Origin: Actinomyces sp. zg-332
GTDB taxonomy: Bacteria; Actinomycetota; Actinomycetes; Actinomycetales; Actinomycetaceae
NCBI RefSeq assembly: GCF_011751945.2
Contig: NZ_CP064951.1
Coordinates: forward strand, 124,001 to 188,000
Length of the DNA: 64,000 nucleotides
Direction: 5' to 3'
Positions 37,491-47,358 of the stretch are shown here, piece by piece (the stretch's first letter is position 1; every line of letters starts with the position of its first letter). The position numbers and the translations under genes are program-made. The notes beneath the pieces are model-generated. The model made no database searches, was not told the DNA's origin, and worked only from the letters and a program-made list of their open reading frames with translations.

Positions 37491-37729
37491 TGGCTATCGG
37501 TTCTGAAGGACTACGTCCAACTGACCTCGATGAGATGGATGACATCCGTCTAGCACAGGAACTGGAAAAGGCGAAAGCTGAACTATTCAACTTGCGATTT
37601 TCGCAGGCAACTGGTCAGCTTGAAGACCACGGCCGTATTAAGGCTGTTCGCCGCGATATTGCCCGTATCTACACGATTGCGCGTGAACGCGAATTAGGAA
37701 TTCGCACTGCGCCAGAGTCTGAGAAGTGA
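37490..37729 (+). CDS. rpmC: 50S ribosomal protein L29
   Basis: 79 aa. Two-helix protein at the tunnel exit. [20 protein letters not shown] and [19 protein letters not shown] match the family. ATG overlaps the rplP stop (TGATG). The protein is slightly longer at the start than E. coli L29, as is usual for actinobacteria. Confidence 0.97.
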   Translation: MAIGSEGLRPTDLDEMDDIRLAQELEKAKAELFNLRFSQATGQLEDHGRIKAVRRDIARIYTIARERELGIRTAPESEK

Positions 37730-38013
37730 GCGTAAACGTGAGCGAAAATAACGAAAAGGTCGTACGCAATGACCGTAAAGTACGTCGTGGTTACGTCGTA
37801 AGTGACAAAATGGACAAAACCATTGTTGTCGAGGTTGAAGAACGAGTAAAGCACGCTCTTTACGGTAAAGTTGTTCGTAGATCAAAGAAGGTTAAGGCAC
37901 ACGACGAAAACAGCATTGCTGCAGTCGGTGACTTAGTCCGCATTATGGAAACTCGTCCACTAAGTGCAACAAAGCACTGGCGTTTGGTCGAGATTATTGA
38001 GAAGGCTAAGTAA
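37726..38013 (+). CDS. rpsQ: 30S ribosomal protein S17
   Basis: 95 aa, GTG start overlapping the rpmC stop. [20 protein letters not shown] and [20 protein letters not shown] are the OB-fold signatures that hold 16S helices 7 and 11. A shorter form from GTG 37738 is possible. The 79-bp gap after the gene contains the stem CTCGT-AAAAG-ACGAG before rplN. Confidence 0.95.
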   Translation: MSVNVSENNEKVVRNDRKVRRGYVVSDKMDKTIVVEVEERVKHALYGKVVRRSKKVKAHDENSIAAVGDLVRIMETRPLSATKHWRLVEIIEKAK

Positions 38014-38092
38014 GCCCTTCTACTAAAAGAAGTCCAAATCCGTTCGGCTAGGCTCGTAAAAGACGAGAACCGGCACGACGACAGGAGAAAGA

Positions 38093-38464
38093 ATGATTCA
38101 GCAGGAGTCGCGACTAAAAGTTGCCGACAACACAGGTGCAAAAGAAATTCTATGTATCCGTGTTCTAGGTGGTTCAGGTCGCCGCTACGCGGGAATCGGT
38201 GACATCATCGTCGCCACAGTAAAGGATGCTATTCCTGGTGGCAACGTTAAGAAGGGTGATGTCGTCAAGGCAGTGGTTGTTCGTACAGCTAAAGAACGCC
38301 GCCGCCCAGACGGTTCCTACATACGTTTCGATGAGAACGCAGCCGTTATTCTCAAAAATAAAGACGGAGATCCACGCGGTACACGTATTTTCGGCCCAGT
38401 AGGTCGTGAACTACGTGAAAAGAAATTCATGCGTATTATCTCCTTGGCTCCGGAGGTGATTTAA
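38093..38464 (+). CDS. rplN: 50S ribosomal protein L14
   Basis: 123 aa ([19 protein letters not shown]). Forms the bridge to 16S rRNA helix 14. [20 protein letters not shown] and [15 protein letters not shown] are typical. RBS GGAGAAAGA. Starts the spc part of the gene run; rplX follows after 2 bp. Confidence 0.98.
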   Translation: MIQQESRLKVADNTGAKEILCIRVLGGSGRRYAGIGDIIVATVKDAIPGGNVKKGDVVKAVVVRTAKERRRPDGSYIRFDENAAVILKNKDGDPRGTRIFGPVGRELREKKFMRIISLAPEVI

Positions 38465-38466
38465 TA

Positions 38467-38805
38467 ATGGCGTCCAAAATTAAAAAGGGCGACCTCGTAC
38501 AGGTCATCTCTGGTAAAGACAAAGGTAAACAAGGTCGTGTTACCAACGTTGATAAGTTACGTGATCGCGTAACAGTTGAAGGCGTTCAGCTTGTAACACG
38601 TCACCTTCGTCAAGGACAAAACGGTTCTTCCGGAGGTATCCAGACAGTCGAGGCCCCAATTCATATTAGTAACGTTATGCTAGTTGACCCTGAAACAAAG
38701 AAGCCAACACGCGTTGGTTTCCGCGAAGAAGAGGTTACACGTGGTGGACGTAAGCGTGTTGTACGTATACGTGTCGCCAAGAAGTCAGGAAAGGATGTTG
38801 AGTAA
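38467..38805 (+). CDS. rplX: 50S ribosomal protein L24
   Basis: 112 aa with the KOW motif [19 protein letters not shown]. Assembly initiator that contacts the 5' end of 23S rRNA. The stop overlaps the next start. Confidence 0.97.
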   Translation: MASKIKKGDLVQVISGKDKGKQGRVTNVDKLRDRVTVEGVQLVTRHLRQGQNGSSGGIQTVEAPIHISNVMLVDPETKKPTRVGFREEEVTRGGRKRVVRIRVAKKSGKDVE

Positions 38806-39359
38806 TGAGTGATCTAACACCTCGTCTCAAGACTCGCTATAAAGAGGAAATCCTTCCTAAGCTACGTGAAGAGTTTGGTCACAAAAACATCCATCAGGTT
38901 GGCGGTCTAGTAAAGATCGTAGTCAACATGGGTGTTGGTGAAGCTGCACGCGACTCAAAGCAAATTGAAGGTGCGGTTCGTGACTTGACAGCTATTACTG
39001 GTCAAAAGCCAGTTGTTACAAAAGCTCGTAAGTCAATTGCACAGTTCAAACTACGTGAAGGTCAGCCAATTGGTGCTCACGTTACACTACGTGGAGATCG
39101 CATGTGGGAATTCCTAGATCGTTTGTTATCTTTGGCATTGCCACGTATTCGTGACTTCCGTGGTCTATCCTCAAAACAGTTTGATGGTAACGGAAACTAC
39201 ACATTCGGTTTGACTGAACAATCAATGTTCCATGAGATTGACCAGGATGCCATTGACCGTGTACGCGGTATGGATATTACTGTTGTCACCTCTGCAACAA
39301 CCGATGAAGAAGGACGTGCATTGTTGCGTCATCTAGGTTTCCCATTCAAGGAGGACTAA
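38805..39359 (+). CDS. rplE: 50S ribosomal protein L5
   Basis: 184 aa. Holds 5S rRNA in the central protuberance. [16 protein letters not shown] and [19 protein letters not shown] are family marks. ATG overlaps the rplX stop (TAATG). rpsZ follows one base after the stop. Confidence 0.98.
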   Translation: MSDLTPRLKTRYKEEILPKLREEFGHKNIHQVGGLVKIVVNMGVGEAARDSKQIEGAVRDLTAITGQKPVVTKARKSIAQFKLREGQPIGAHVTLRGDRMWEFLDRLLSLALPRIRDFRGLSSKQFDGNGNYTFGLTEQSMFHEIDQDAIDRVRGMDITVVTSATTDEEGRALLRHLGFPFKED

Positions 39360-39360
39360 T

Positions 39361-39546
39361 ATGGCAAAGACCTCACTAAAGATTAAAGCAGCACGTAAAC
39401 CAAAATTTGCTGTACGTGCATACACACGCTGTCAGCGTTGTGGTCGTCCACACTCTGTGTACCGCAAATTCGGCTTATGCCGTATTTGTCTTCGTGAGAT
39501 GGCTCATGCGGGCCAGCTCCCAGGTGTAAGCAAGTCTAGCTGGTAA
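39361..39546 (+). CDS. rpsZ: 30S ribosomal protein S14, zinc-binding type Z
   Basis: 61 aa. The short S14 with two C-x2-C pairs ([11 protein letters not shown] and CRICLREMA) that bind zinc. Many actinobacteria also have a zinc-free long S14 under zinc control, which is not in this window. Placed between rplE and rpsH in the standard order. Confidence 0.98.
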   Translation: MAKTSLKIKAARKPKFAVRAYTRCQRCGRPHSVYRKFGLCRICLREMAHAGQLPGVSKSSW

Positions 39547-39591
39547 CAACTACGTCGTAGGTCTCTGGTTGATAACTGGGAAACCGCGATG

Positions 39592-39611
39592 AGGAAGGGC
39601 TGTAGCCCAAA
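39592..39611 (+). promoter_or_regulatory. Stem between the rpsH Shine-Dalgarno and start codon
   Basis: AGGAAGG (39591-39597) lies about 14 bases before ATG, farther than normal; the stem GGGCT-GT-AGCCC between them could bring it to proper distance or sequester the site. Confidence 0.4.
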
Positions 39612-40010
39612 ATGACTATGACAGATCCAATCGCAGATATGTTAACTCGTCTGCGTAATGCCAATTCGGCACATCACGATTCGGTTTCAATGCCTTATTC
39701 AAAGCTAAAAGCCGCAATCGCTAACATTTTGAAGACTGAAGGTTATATTGCTGACTGGTCTGAAGAAGAAGCACGCGTAGGTAAAACACTTACATTGACA
39801 CTAAAGTACAGCGCTAATCGCGAACGTGCTATTTCAGGTATCAAACGTGTTTCAAAGCCTGGTATGCGTATTTACGCAAAATCCACTAAGCTACCTAAGG
39901 TTCTTGGTGGGCTAGGTGTTGCAATTTTGTCCACATCCTCAGGTCTACTAACAGACCGTGAGGCATCCGAGAAGGGTGTGGGTGGGGAAGTCCTCGCCTA
40001 CATCTGGTAA
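39612..40010 (+). CDS. rpsH: 30S ribosomal protein S8
   Basis: 132 aa ([19 protein letters not shown]). Binds 16S helix 21 and, in E. coli, represses the spc operon. [13 protein letters not shown] and [22 protein letters not shown] are conserved. Start ATG 39612, with another ATG two codons on. The ribosome-binding site has an unusual small stem. Confidence 0.98.
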   Translation: MTMTDPIADMLTRLRNANSAHHDSVSMPYSKLKAAIANILKTEGYIADWSEEEARVGKTLTLTLKYSANRERAISGIKRVSKPGMRIYAKSTKLPKVLGGLGVAILSTSSGLLTDREASEKGVGGEVLAYIW

Positions 40011-40028
40011 GAATGGAGGCTGAATAAA

Positions 40029-40565
40029 ATGTCGAGAATCGGCAAGATTCCAGTATCCATTCCAGCAGGTGTGGACGTTAAGCTTGAAGGCTCAACACTA
40101 ACTGTCAAGGGTCCTAAAGGTGAATTGACTCACCAGATCCCTGAACAGATTACTGTAACTTTGGCAGAAAACGAAGTAGTTGTAACACGTAATGGTGAAG
40201 ATCGCCTACCTCGTTCACTACACGGTCTAACTCGTACACTAATTTCCAACATGGTTATTGGTGTTACAGCAGGTTTCGAAAAGAAACTTGAAATTGTTGG
40301 TACAGGTTACCGTGTTGCTGCTAAAGGTCAAGGTATTGAACTAGCACTAGGTTTCTCTCACCCAGTCGTTGTTGAACCACCAGCTGGTATTACACTAGCT
40401 GTTGAAGGCACAACAAAGATTACTGTTTCTGGTATCAGCAAGCAGCAGGTCGGAGAAGTCGCAGCAAATATTCGCAAGATTCGTAAGCCTGAACCATACA
40501 AAGGTAAAGGTATTCGATATGCTGGTGAACATGTCCGTCGCAAGGTTGGAAAGGCTGGTAAGTAA
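40029..40565 (+). CDS. rplF: 50S ribosomal protein L6
   Basis: 178 aa. [20 protein letters not shown] opens the first of two similar domains, and [20 protein letters not shown] ends the second. Contacts the elongation-factor site. RBS TGGAGGC. rplR starts 2 bp after the stop. Confidence 0.98.
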   Translation: MSRIGKIPVSIPAGVDVKLEGSTLTVKGPKGELTHQIPEQITVTLAENEVVVTRNGEDRLPRSLHGLTRTLISNMVIGVTAGFEKKLEIVGTGYRVAAKGQGIELALGFSHPVVVEPPAGITLAVEGTTKITVSGISKQQVGEVAANIRKIRKPEPYKGKGIRYAGEHVRRKVGKAGK

Positions 40566-40567
40566 TA

Positions 40568-40939
40568 ATGGCTTACTCGATCGCAGGAAAGGGAAAGGCT
40601 GTTGCTCGTAAGCGTCGCCATATTCGTGTACGCAAGCGTGTAAATGGTTCTTCAGAACGTCCTCGTTTGGTCGTAACACGTTCCAACCGCCACATGGTTG
40701 CTCAAATAATCGATGACACTAAAGGTCACACATTGGTTTCTGCTTCAACTCTTGAAGCAGTTGCTAAGGGCTTTGAAGGTACAAAGGTTGAAGCAGCTCG
40801 TGAAGTTGGTAAGCGTATTGCTGAACGTGCCCAAGCTTCAGGCATTACTACTGTAGTATTTGACCGCGGTGGTAACAAATATCATGGTCGCGTAGCGGCT
40901 GTCGCAGAAGGTGCCCGTGAGGGTGGCTTAAGCTTATAA
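40568..40939 (+). CDS. rplR: 50S ribosomal protein L18
   Basis: 123 aa. Binds 5S rRNA with L5. [20 protein letters not shown] and the C-terminal [20 protein letters not shown] are typical. Starts directly after rplF. Confidence 0.97.
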   Translation: MAYSIAGKGKAVARKRRHIRVRKRVNGSSERPRLVVTRSNRHMVAQIIDDTKGHTLVSASTLEAVAKGFEGTKVEAAREVGKRIAERAQASGITTVVFDRGGNKYHGRVAAVAEGAREGGLSL

Positions 40940-40966
40940 TCCCCGGAAGAGAGTAGAGGAATACTG

Positions 40967-41638
40967 ATGGCTGCAACGCAGCGTGTAAAGAATGGTCAGG
41001 CCTCAGCCGAGGGTCGCGACGAAGAACGTCGCGAACGCAGGGGAGGACGCCGTGAAGAGCGCCGTGACAATCGTCGTGGTGAAGAAAGAAATCAATATAT
41101 TGAGCGTGTTGTTACTATCAACCGCGTTTCCAAGGTTGTAAAGGGTGGACGTCGTTTCTCCTTTACAGCTCTAGTAGTTGTCGGTGACGGTGAAGGTACC
41201 GTTGGCGTAGGCTATGGAAAAGCTAAAGAAGTTCCAGCCGCTATTGCTAAAGGCATTGAAGAAGCTAAGAAAAACTTCTTCAACATTCCAATGATTCGTC
41301 GCACAATTCCTCACCTAGTTCAAGGTGAAGATGCTGCTGGCGTAGTTTTGTTGCGTCCTGCATCTCCAGGTACTGGTGTTATCGCTGGTGGTCCTGTTCG
41401 TGCGGTACTTGAATGCGCTGGTATTCATGACGTACTAAGTAAATCACTTGGTTCTGCTAATGCAATAAATATCGTTCATGCAACCGTAGATGCACTAAAG
41501 CAACTAGAACAGCCAGAAGCTGTTGCTGCTCGCCGTGGTTTGCCATTGGAGCGTGTTGCTCCAGCAGCTATGCTACGTGCACGTGCAGAAGGTGAAGCTG
41601 AAAAGCGTGCTACTCGTGAAGCAAAGGTCGGTGAATAA
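40967..41638 (+). CDS. rpsE: 30S ribosomal protein S5
   Basis: 223 aa with an Arg/Glu-rich N-terminal extension (about 45 residues) common in actinobacteria. [20 protein letters not shown] and [20 protein letters not shown] carry the ram/spectinomycin region, wild type by eye. The stop overlaps rpmD (TAATG). Confidence 0.98.
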   Translation: MAATQRVKNGQASAEGRDEERRERRGGRREERRDNRRGEERNQYIERVVTINRVSKVVKGGRRFSFTALVVVGDGEGTVGVGYGKAKEVPAAIAKGIEEAKKNFFNIPMIRRTIPHLVQGEDAAGVVLLRPASPGTGVIAGGPVRAVLECAGIHDVLSKSLGSANAINIVHATVDALKQLEQPEAVAARRGLPLERVAPAAMLRARAEGEAEKRATREAKVGE

Positions 41639-41820
41639 TGGCTCAGCTAAAGATTACACAGACTAAGTCTTCAATTGGTGGTAAGCGTAACCAGCGTGAA
41701 ACTCTTCGCACTCTAGGTTTGCATCGTATTGGTCAGACAGTAGTTCGTGAAGACAACGCTCAGGTTCGTGGAATGATCCATGTTGTTTCACACCTAGTGA
41801 AGGTTGAGGAGGACAACTGA
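41638..41820 (+). CDS. rpmD: 50S ribosomal protein L30
   Basis: 60 aa ([20 protein letters not shown]), the normal length. Small ferredoxin-like protein of the large subunit. Overlaps rpsE and is 2 bp from rplO. Confidence 0.97.
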   Translation: MAQLKITQTKSSIGGKRNQRETLRTLGLHRIGQTVVREDNAQVRGMIHVVSHLVKVEEDN

Positions 41821-41822
41821 TT

Positions 41823-42287
41823 ATGGCTGATGAAAAAGTACAGACTTTGAAAGTTCACCATTTGCGTCCAGCACCAGGTGCTAAGACAGCTAAGACTCGT
41901 GTGGGTCGTGGTGAAGCTTCTAAAGGTAAGACAGCTGGTCGTGGTACTAAAGGTACAAAGGCTCGTTATCAAGTTTCAGCACGCTTTGAAGGTGGTCAGA
42001 TGCCATTGCATATGCGCCTTCCAAAGTTGCGTGGATTCAAGAATCCATTCCGTGTTGAATACCAAGTAGTAAACTTGGAAAAACTTGTTGAACTTTTCCC
42101 AGAAGGTGGCAAAGTAACTGTTGCTGACTTGGTAGAAAAGGGAGCTGTTCGCGACAAGAATCTTGTTAAAGTTCTTGGTACAGGCGAAGTTTCTGTAAAG
42201 TTTGAACTTGAAGTTGATGCAGCTTCTGCATCTGCTAAAGACAAGATTGAAAAGGCTGGCGGTAGCGTTAACATTGTTACTCGCTAA
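41823..42287 (+). CDS. rplO: 50S ribosomal protein L15
   Basis: 154 aa. [20 protein letters not shown] and [12 protein letters not shown] are L15 marks. Late assembly protein of the large subunit. Normally followed by secY; here a strong terminator and 1.1 kb of non-coding DNA intervene. Confidence 0.97.
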   Translation: MADEKVQTLKVHHLRPAPGAKTAKTRVGRGEASKGKTAGRGTKGTKARYQVSARFEGGQMPLHMRLPKLRGFKNPFRVEYQVVNLEKLVELFPEGGKVTVADLVEKGAVRDKNLVKVLGTGEVSVKFELEVDAASASAKDKIEKAGGSVNIVTR

Positions 42288-42301
42288 AGTTTGTTTTTTA
42301 G

Positions 42302-42338
42302 TTTGGGTGGTATATATTGCCACCCAAATTTTTTTAAA
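42302..42338 (+). terminator. Intrinsic terminator after rplO
   Basis: TTTGGGTGG (42302-42310) pairs with CCACCCAAA (42320-42328), followed by a long T run. It ends the S10/spc operon here. Confidence 0.95.
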
Positions 42339-43477
42339 AAAATTTGTAGAGTTTAATCAAAAATAACTGAAAAGTTTAACTAGATTTATTGTAGTTTGCA
42401 GTCGGAATTACAATCATGTCTCTAAAAGTTGTATTAGATAACTTAACACTAACAACATAGCGAAAACTTAAACAGGTTACTATGGATATAAATTTAAAAC
42501 AGGTATTTAAATTTATTTATGAAGTGACCATTTGCTGTTTTATGGGATAGTCAAGTTTTTAAATATAGGCATTTATATTTGTGAAATCTGCTTTATTGCA
42601 AGAAAATGTGTAGTTATTTTGAGGATAAAGTTATTTTGTCCTGTAGTGGATAAAAATAATTCATTCTACGCCTAGGTATTTTCTAAATTAGACAGAAAGC
42701 AAAAGTATATTTGTACTGTTATATCAGATAGTATTTCTAGCCATTTTATTAAGCTTGGTATTCCTAATAGGCAATGAAGATTTTGGAATTTTCGCAAAAG
42801 TATATAGTTCTTTCATTTAAAGATAGAGCTTTTGGGAAAATGGAGGGTTCTTTTATTGAGAAAATAGTGCTTTTCTTACTAAGAGGCTATACTGCTTTTG
42901 CTACTTTAAAGAGTAGCTCCTTTGGATACTGAGGAGATATCAGGGGCTACCATTATGAAAAAATAGTCATGCCTAAGATTATTGTTATAAATTCGATTTT
43001 TTAGAAAACAAATCAAGTAAAACGAGTTCTTTTCTATCAGAGTATGAATAAAAACTGCTCGCATTGCGTGTGGTTTACAAATGTATTATTGAGCGTGTCT
43101 ATGTAAGGTATAACGTATTTGATTTTACTTATTGTACGTTGCTACAGGAGTTTTATATTTATAGTTTAGTTATAATATATTTATGAAAGTAAACTTATAT
43201 TGTATTGCTACATTGTAATAATTACCGTTGTGAATAACATTGGATTGTCTAGGATTTCTAAGATATTAGAATAAGAGTATGTGCAAGTAAATGTTCCTTT
43301 TTATAATTCTTAATTATTAAAAAAGTAAAATATTGGAACTATTTTTATATATTTTTATAATTTTAATGTATTTTTTTGATAAATCAGATACAGTATTAAA
43401 GGTTTAATGTAATTATTGACTATATTGAAAGTTAGTAATTACTTGTTCGTTTAAGTGGAAAATAAGGTGGAATAAGA
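42339..43477. other. 1.1-kb AT-rich non-coding tract before secY
   Basis: No ORF of meaningful length or known RNA seen on either strand. One local fold stands out: GTAGCTCC (42913-42920) can pair with GGGGCTAC (42943-42950) with a GATA/TATC stem inside. The 3' end must contain the promoter of secY-adk. Could be a decayed gene or a source of small RNA; nothing decides it. Confidence 0.5.
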
Positions 43478-44767
43478 TTGTTCTCCGTGTTTGCTCAAGC
43501 ATTGCGTACACCTGATTTGCGACGCAAAATATTATTTACATTAATGATTATTGTATTGTTCCGCGCGGGTTCGCATTTGCCTACGCCAGGTATTTCATAT
43601 ACTAATGTGCAAAAATGCTTGGTTGCTACCCAAGAAGGTGGATTCCTATCTTTAGTTAATCTGTTTTCTGGTGGAGCTTTGCTTCAGCTTTCAGTTTTTG
43701 CTTTAGGTATTACGCCTTACATTACGGCTTCAATCATTATTCAGCTTTTGCGTGTGGTAATTCCTCGTTTTGAAGATCTTCATCAAGAGGGACAAAGTGG
43801 TCATGCTGTAATGACTCAGTACACACGTTATTTGACTATTTTCCTAGCTATTTTACAATCTGCAGTTATTATTTCCATTGCTAGGGCTGGGCGACTATTC
43901 CCTGGATGTAATACACCAATTATTCCAAATAACACTGTCATGAACTTCATTATTATGATGATTACTATGACTGCTGGTACTGGTGTAATCATGTGGTTAG
44001 CAGAGTTAATAACTCAAAAGGGAATTGGTAATGGTATGTCATTGCTAATTTTCACTTCCATTATTTCTAATATGCCAAGTCATATTTGGGCTATTTCTAA
44101 CTCAAACAACGGGGTATCAAAGACATTTGGTGTTATAGGAATTATCGTTGCTGTTACGATAGCTATTGTGTTCATTGAACAGGCTGCTCGTCGTATACCA
44201 GTTCAGTACACTAAGCGTATGATTGGTAGCCGTAGTTATGGTGGTACAACAACTTATATCCCAATAAAAATTAACATTTCAGGTGTTATTCCTATCATAT
44301 TCGCTGTTTCAATTTTGGCTTTGCCTCAGTTGATTGTTCAGTTCGGAGATCAAAAGAGTAGTTGGGTAGCATGGGTCAGTGCTAATTTCCACAACCAGTC
44401 TGCACTATATCTAGTTATTTATGCGGTGCTAGTTAGCTTCTTCTGCTTCTTCTACACAACTATTGCTTTCAATCCAGATGAAGTTGCTGAGAATATGAAG
44501 AAATATGGAGGATTTATTCCAGGTGTTCGCGCTGGACGTCCAACAGCAGAATATTTGCGTTATGTAGTTAGCCGTATTACAACTGCGGGTGCTATTTATC
44601 TTGTAGGTATAGCTATGATTCCTGAAATCATTATGATTGCTATGGGAATTCAGCAGATGCCGTTTGGTGGTACAACACTACTAATTATGGTTGGTGTAGG
44701 TTTGCAAACTGTACAGCAACTTAACTCACAATTAAAACAACATCATTATGAAGGATTCTTGAGATGA
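43478..44767 (+). CDS. secY: Protein translocase subunit SecY
   Basis: 429 aa with ten membrane segments. TTG start 43478 (MFSVFAQALRTPDLRRKILF) behind AAGGTGG. GALLQLSVFALGITPYITAS forms the plug/first helices, and PDEVAENMKKYGGFIPGVRA, which contacts ribosome and SecA, is intact. Makes the membrane channel with SecE and SecG. ATGA overlap with adk. Confidence 0.98.
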   Translation: MFSVFAQALRTPDLRRKILFTLMIIVLFRAGSHLPTPGISYTNVQKCLVATQEGGFLSLVNLFSGGALLQLSVFALGITPYITASIIIQLLRVVIPRFEDLHQEGQSGHAVMTQYTRYLTIFLAILQSAVIISIARAGRLFPGCNTPIIPNNTVMNFIIMMITMTAGTGVIMWLAELITQKGIGNGMSLLIFTSIISNMPSHIWAISNSNNGVSKTFGVIGIIVAVTIAIVFIEQAARRIPVQYTKRMIGSRSYGGTTTYIPIKINISGVIPIIFAVSILALPQLIVQFGDQKSSWVAWVSANFHNQSALYLVIYAVLVSFFCFFYTTIAFNPDEVAENMKKYGGFIPGVRAGRPTAEYLRYVVSRITTAGAIYLVGIAMIPEIIMIAMGIQQMPFGGTTLLIMVGVGLQTVQQLNSQLKQHHYEGFLR

Positions 44768-45330
44768 TACGCATAATTTTGCTAGGTCCTCCGGGGGCTG
44801 GTAAAGGTACACAGGCTGTTCGTATTGCTGAACATTTTAATATTCCAGCTATATCAACTGGTGAAATTTTCCGCAAAAATATGAGCGAGAATACACCTTT
44901 GGGAATTGAAGCTAAAAAATATGTAGAAAAGGGCGAATATGTCCCTGATACAGTTACAAATCCTATGGTGGCAAGTCGTCTAACTGAAGATGACTGTAGT
45001 AACGGATTTTTGTTGGATGGATATCCACGTACAATTGAACAAGCTGAAGTATTGAATGGTATTCTTGTTGAACGTGGAGAAGAACTAGACTTTGTCCTTG
45101 AAATTCAAGCAGATGATGACGAAGTTGTAAAGCGTATGCTTAACCGCGCTAAAGAACAAAACCGTCCAGATGACAATGAAGAAGTAATTCGTGAACGTAT
45201 GAAGATTTATCATGAATTGACTCGCCCATTGACTGATTACTATTCAAAACTTGGATTGCTCGTTCAAGTAGACGGTAGCGGTAGTATAGATGAAGTTAGT
45301 GAACTAATTTTCAAGGCGCTAGCAAAATAA
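44764..45330 (+). CDS. adk: Adenylate kinase
   Basis: 188 aa. P-loop GPPGAGKGTQAVRIAEHF, AMP-binding ISTGEIFRKN, GFLLDGYPRTIEQAE and the short LID NRPDDNEEVIRERM (no Zn cysteines). Turns ATP plus AMP into two ADP. The start overlaps secY's stop. A terminator follows, ahead of map. Confidence 0.98.
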   Translation: MIRIILLGPPGAGKGTQAVRIAEHFNIPAISTGEIFRKNMSENTPLGIEAKKYVEKGEYVPDTVTNPMVASRLTEDDCSNGFLLDGYPRTIEQAEVLNGILVERGEELDFVLEIQADDDEVVKRMLNRAKEQNRPDDNEEVIRERMKIYHELTRPLTDYYSKLGLLVQVDGSGSIDEVSELIFKALAK

Positions 45331-45342
45331 AGTTTTACTATA

Positions 45343-45370
45343 AGAAACGGGATTTATTCCCGTTTCTTTT
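45343..45370 (+). terminator. Intrinsic terminator between adk and map
   Basis: AGAAACGGGA (45343-45352) pairs with TCCCGTTTCT (45358-45367), followed by TTT. Only 20 bp before map, so it may act as a partial terminator or map has a promoter inside this stretch. Confidence 0.85.
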
Positions 45371-45390
45371 GCATTAAGGGAATATTAAAA

Positions 45391-46239
45391 ATGGGACGTA
45401 TAGAGTATAAAACATTAGATCAGATGAGACATATGCGTAGAGCTGGTCTAGTTGTAGCTAAGATACATGAAAATTTACGTAAAGAATGTAAAGCTGGAAT
45501 GACAACTGCTGACTTAGATGATGTGAGCAGGCAAACAATTGCTTCCTTGGGAGCAAAATCAAATTTCTTAGGATATTATGGGTTTCCAGCAACAGTATGT
45601 ATTAGTGTGAATGAAGTAATTGTGCATGGCATACCGGGTAAGCAAAAGCTACGAGACGGCGATTTAGTTTCTTTTGACTGTGGAGCAATAGTTGAAGATG
45701 AAAAGGGCAATCAGTGGCACGGTGATGCAGCTTTTACGATGATTGTCGGTGGAGATGAAAAAGGCGCTGAGAAAGATAGGCAGCTTTGCGAAGCTACACG
45801 TAGGGCAATGTGGGCAGGAATAGCTTCTTTGTCCAGATCTAAGACTTTATCTGGTGTTGGGGTAGCTGTTGAAGATGTAGTTAGCCAATTTGCTCATAAA
45901 TTTGGTTGGGAACCAGATATTGTTCTAGATTTTATTGGGCATGGCATTGGTTCGACTTTGCATCAGCCGCCTGATGTTTTGAACTATGTTGCTGCTGGAC
46001 GTCACGCAAAGATTAAGCCGGGGTTAGTAGTTTGTGTTGAACCAATGCTCACTGCAGGCAAGCAGGACAACCGGACTCTTGAAGATGAGTGGACAGTGGT
46101 GACTTTGGATAAATCTAGAGCTGCTCATTGGGAGCATACAGTTGCTATAACTCCTGATGGAATTAGTGTTTTGAGTGCACCTGATTACGGGAAAGAAGAA
46201 TTATCTAAATTTGGTATAACTCCTGTTAGTTTAGATTAA
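45391..46239 (+). CDS. map: Methionine aminopeptidase, type I
   Basis: 282 aa. Removes the starter Met from new proteins. The metal ligands are all visible: Asp in SFDCGAIVE and in HGDAAFT, His in IGHGIGSTLHQ, and Glu in VEPMLTAG and WEHTVAI. ATG 45391 follows AAGGGAA. Starts just after the adk terminator and is followed by about 190 bp before infA. Confidence 0.97.
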   Translation: MGRIEYKTLDQMRHMRRAGLVVAKIHENLRKECKAGMTTADLDDVSRQTIASLGAKSNFLGYYGFPATVCISVNEVIVHGIPGKQKLRDGDLVSFDCGAIVEDEKGNQWHGDAAFTMIVGGDEKGAEKDRQLCEATRRAMWAGIASLSRSKTLSGVGVAVEDVVSQFAHKFGWEPDIVLDFIGHGIGSTLHQPPDVLNYVAAGRHAKIKPGLVVCVEPMLTAGKQDNRTLEDEWTVVTLDKSRAAHWEHTVAITPDGISVLSAPDYGKEELSKFGITPVSLD

Positions 46240-46426
46240 AATTTCTTCTTTGCTTAAATTTTCTCATATTTATAATTATTGCTTTATTTTATTATAAAAA
46301 TAGCGTAAAGTATTAGTCTGTGCGTCCTCTCTACGTACTTTATTTATGAAATATGTTTTGGGGGTTTCTTACATAAGGTGTGTAAGGAATTATTTGCGTG
46401 CTAAATATTAAGGATAGTCGGAGTAA

Positions 46427-46648
46427 ATGGCTAAAAAAGACGGTGTTATTGAGATCGAGGGAACGATTATTGAATCCCTACCGAACGCAATGTTTCGTGT
46501 GGAACTAAGTAATGGCCACCTTGTTCTTGCGCATATTTCAGGTAAGATGCGTCAGCATTATATTCGTATTCTTCCAGAAGACCGCGTTATCGTTGAATTG
46601 AGCCCATACGACCTAACTCGTGGTCGTATAGTTTACCGCTATAAGTAA
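46427..46648 (+). CDS. infA: Translation initiation factor IF-1
   Basis: 73 aa OB-fold ([20 protein letters not shown], ending RGRIVYRYK). Binds the 30S A site at initiation. The 187-bp gap before it contains -10-like TAAAGT (46306) and probably the promoter of the infA-rplQ run. Confidence 0.98.
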   Translation: MAKKDGVIEIEGTIIESLPNAMFRVELSNGHLVLAHISGKMRQHYIRILPEDRVIVELSPYDLTRGRIVYRYK

Positions 46649-46653
46649 CTGTT

Positions 46654-46669
46654 GCCAGCGTGCGCTGGC
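46654..46669 (+). other. GC-rich stem between infA and rpmJ
   Basis: GCCAGC-GTGC-GCTGGC, a perfect 6-bp stem directly before the GGAGGAAG ribosome-binding site of rpmJ. No T run follows; likely an mRNA stem rather than a terminator. Confidence 0.5.
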
Positions 46670-46680
46670 GGAGGAAGATT

Positions 46681-46794
46681 ATGAAGGTAAAGCCGAGTGT
46701 CAAGAAAATCTGTGATAAGTGCAAGGTGATTCGTCGCCATGGACGTGTCATGGTTATCTGTGAAAATAGTCGACACAAACAGCGTCAGGGCTAA
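46681..46794 (+). CDS. rpmJ: 50S ribosomal protein L36 (zinc ribbon type)
   Basis: 37 aa, [20 protein letters not shown]... ending HKQRQG. The four zinc ligands Cys11, Cys14, Cys27 and His32 are present, the zinc-containing form. ATG 46681 has GGAGGAAG upstream. Too short to appear in a usual ORF cutoff. Order infA-rpmJ-rpsM is standard. Confidence 0.97.
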   Translation: MKVKPSVKKICDKCKVIRRHGRVMVICENSRHKQRQG

Positions 46795-46850
46795 TTTCTG
46801 ACGTAATTAAATGATAGGTGTCCAACAAGCTTTTGAAGCAACCCCCGGTG

Positions 46851-46902
46851 TCGGAGGCCGGGGCCGATGGAACCAGCATCGGATGTTGGGCAAAGCCTCC
46901 GA
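46851..46902 (+). promoter_or_regulatory. Nested hairpin in the rpsM leader
   Basis: TCGGAGGC (46851-46858) pairs with GCCTCCGA (46895-46902); inside it CCGATG (46864-46869) pairs with CATCGG (46877-46882). It ends about 20 bases before the rpsM start and is much more GC-rich than the surroundings. Confidence 0.6.
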
Positions 46903-46924
46903 ATGAACAATTGGAGTAGAAATA

Positions 46925-47299
46925 GTGGCACGTCTTGCCGGTGTTGATCTCCCCCGCGAAAAGCGGCTAGAGATCGCATTAACCTATATCTATGGTGTTG
47001 GTCGTACAAGCGCAAAGCAAACTTTGGAAGCTACAGGTATTAGTCCTGATTTGCGCGTTAAAGATATGACTGACGATGATCTGGTCAAGCTTCGTGATTA
47101 TATTGAAGCAAACTTCAAAGTTGAGGGTGACTTGCGCCGTGAGGTAGCAGCTAATATTCGTCGTAAAGTTGAAATTGCTTGTTATCAAGGTCTTCGCCAC
47201 CGTCGTGGTTTGCCAGTTCACGGTCAGCGTACCAAGACAAACGCACGTACTCGTAAGGGTCCAAAGCGTACAGTGGCTGGAAAGAAGAAGGCCAAGTAA
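46925..47299 (+). CDS. rpsM: 30S ribosomal protein S13
   Basis: 124 aa, GTG start ([20 protein letters not shown]) behind GGAG. Head protein contacting the 50S and P-site t[23 protein letters not shown] is invariant. It is preceded by a folded leader. rpsK follows 59 bp later. Confidence 0.98.
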   Translation: MARLAGVDLPREKRLEIALTYIYGVGRTSAKQTLEATGISPDLRVKDMTDDDLVKLRDYIEANFKVEGDLRREVAANIRRKVEIACYQGLRHRRGLPVHGQRTKTNARTRKGPKRTVAGKKKAK

Positions 47300-47358
47300 A
47301 AGTTGTCCGCGCCTTAAAATAAGGTAGCGGTTGATTACCTCTCAGGAGAAAGAAAAAT

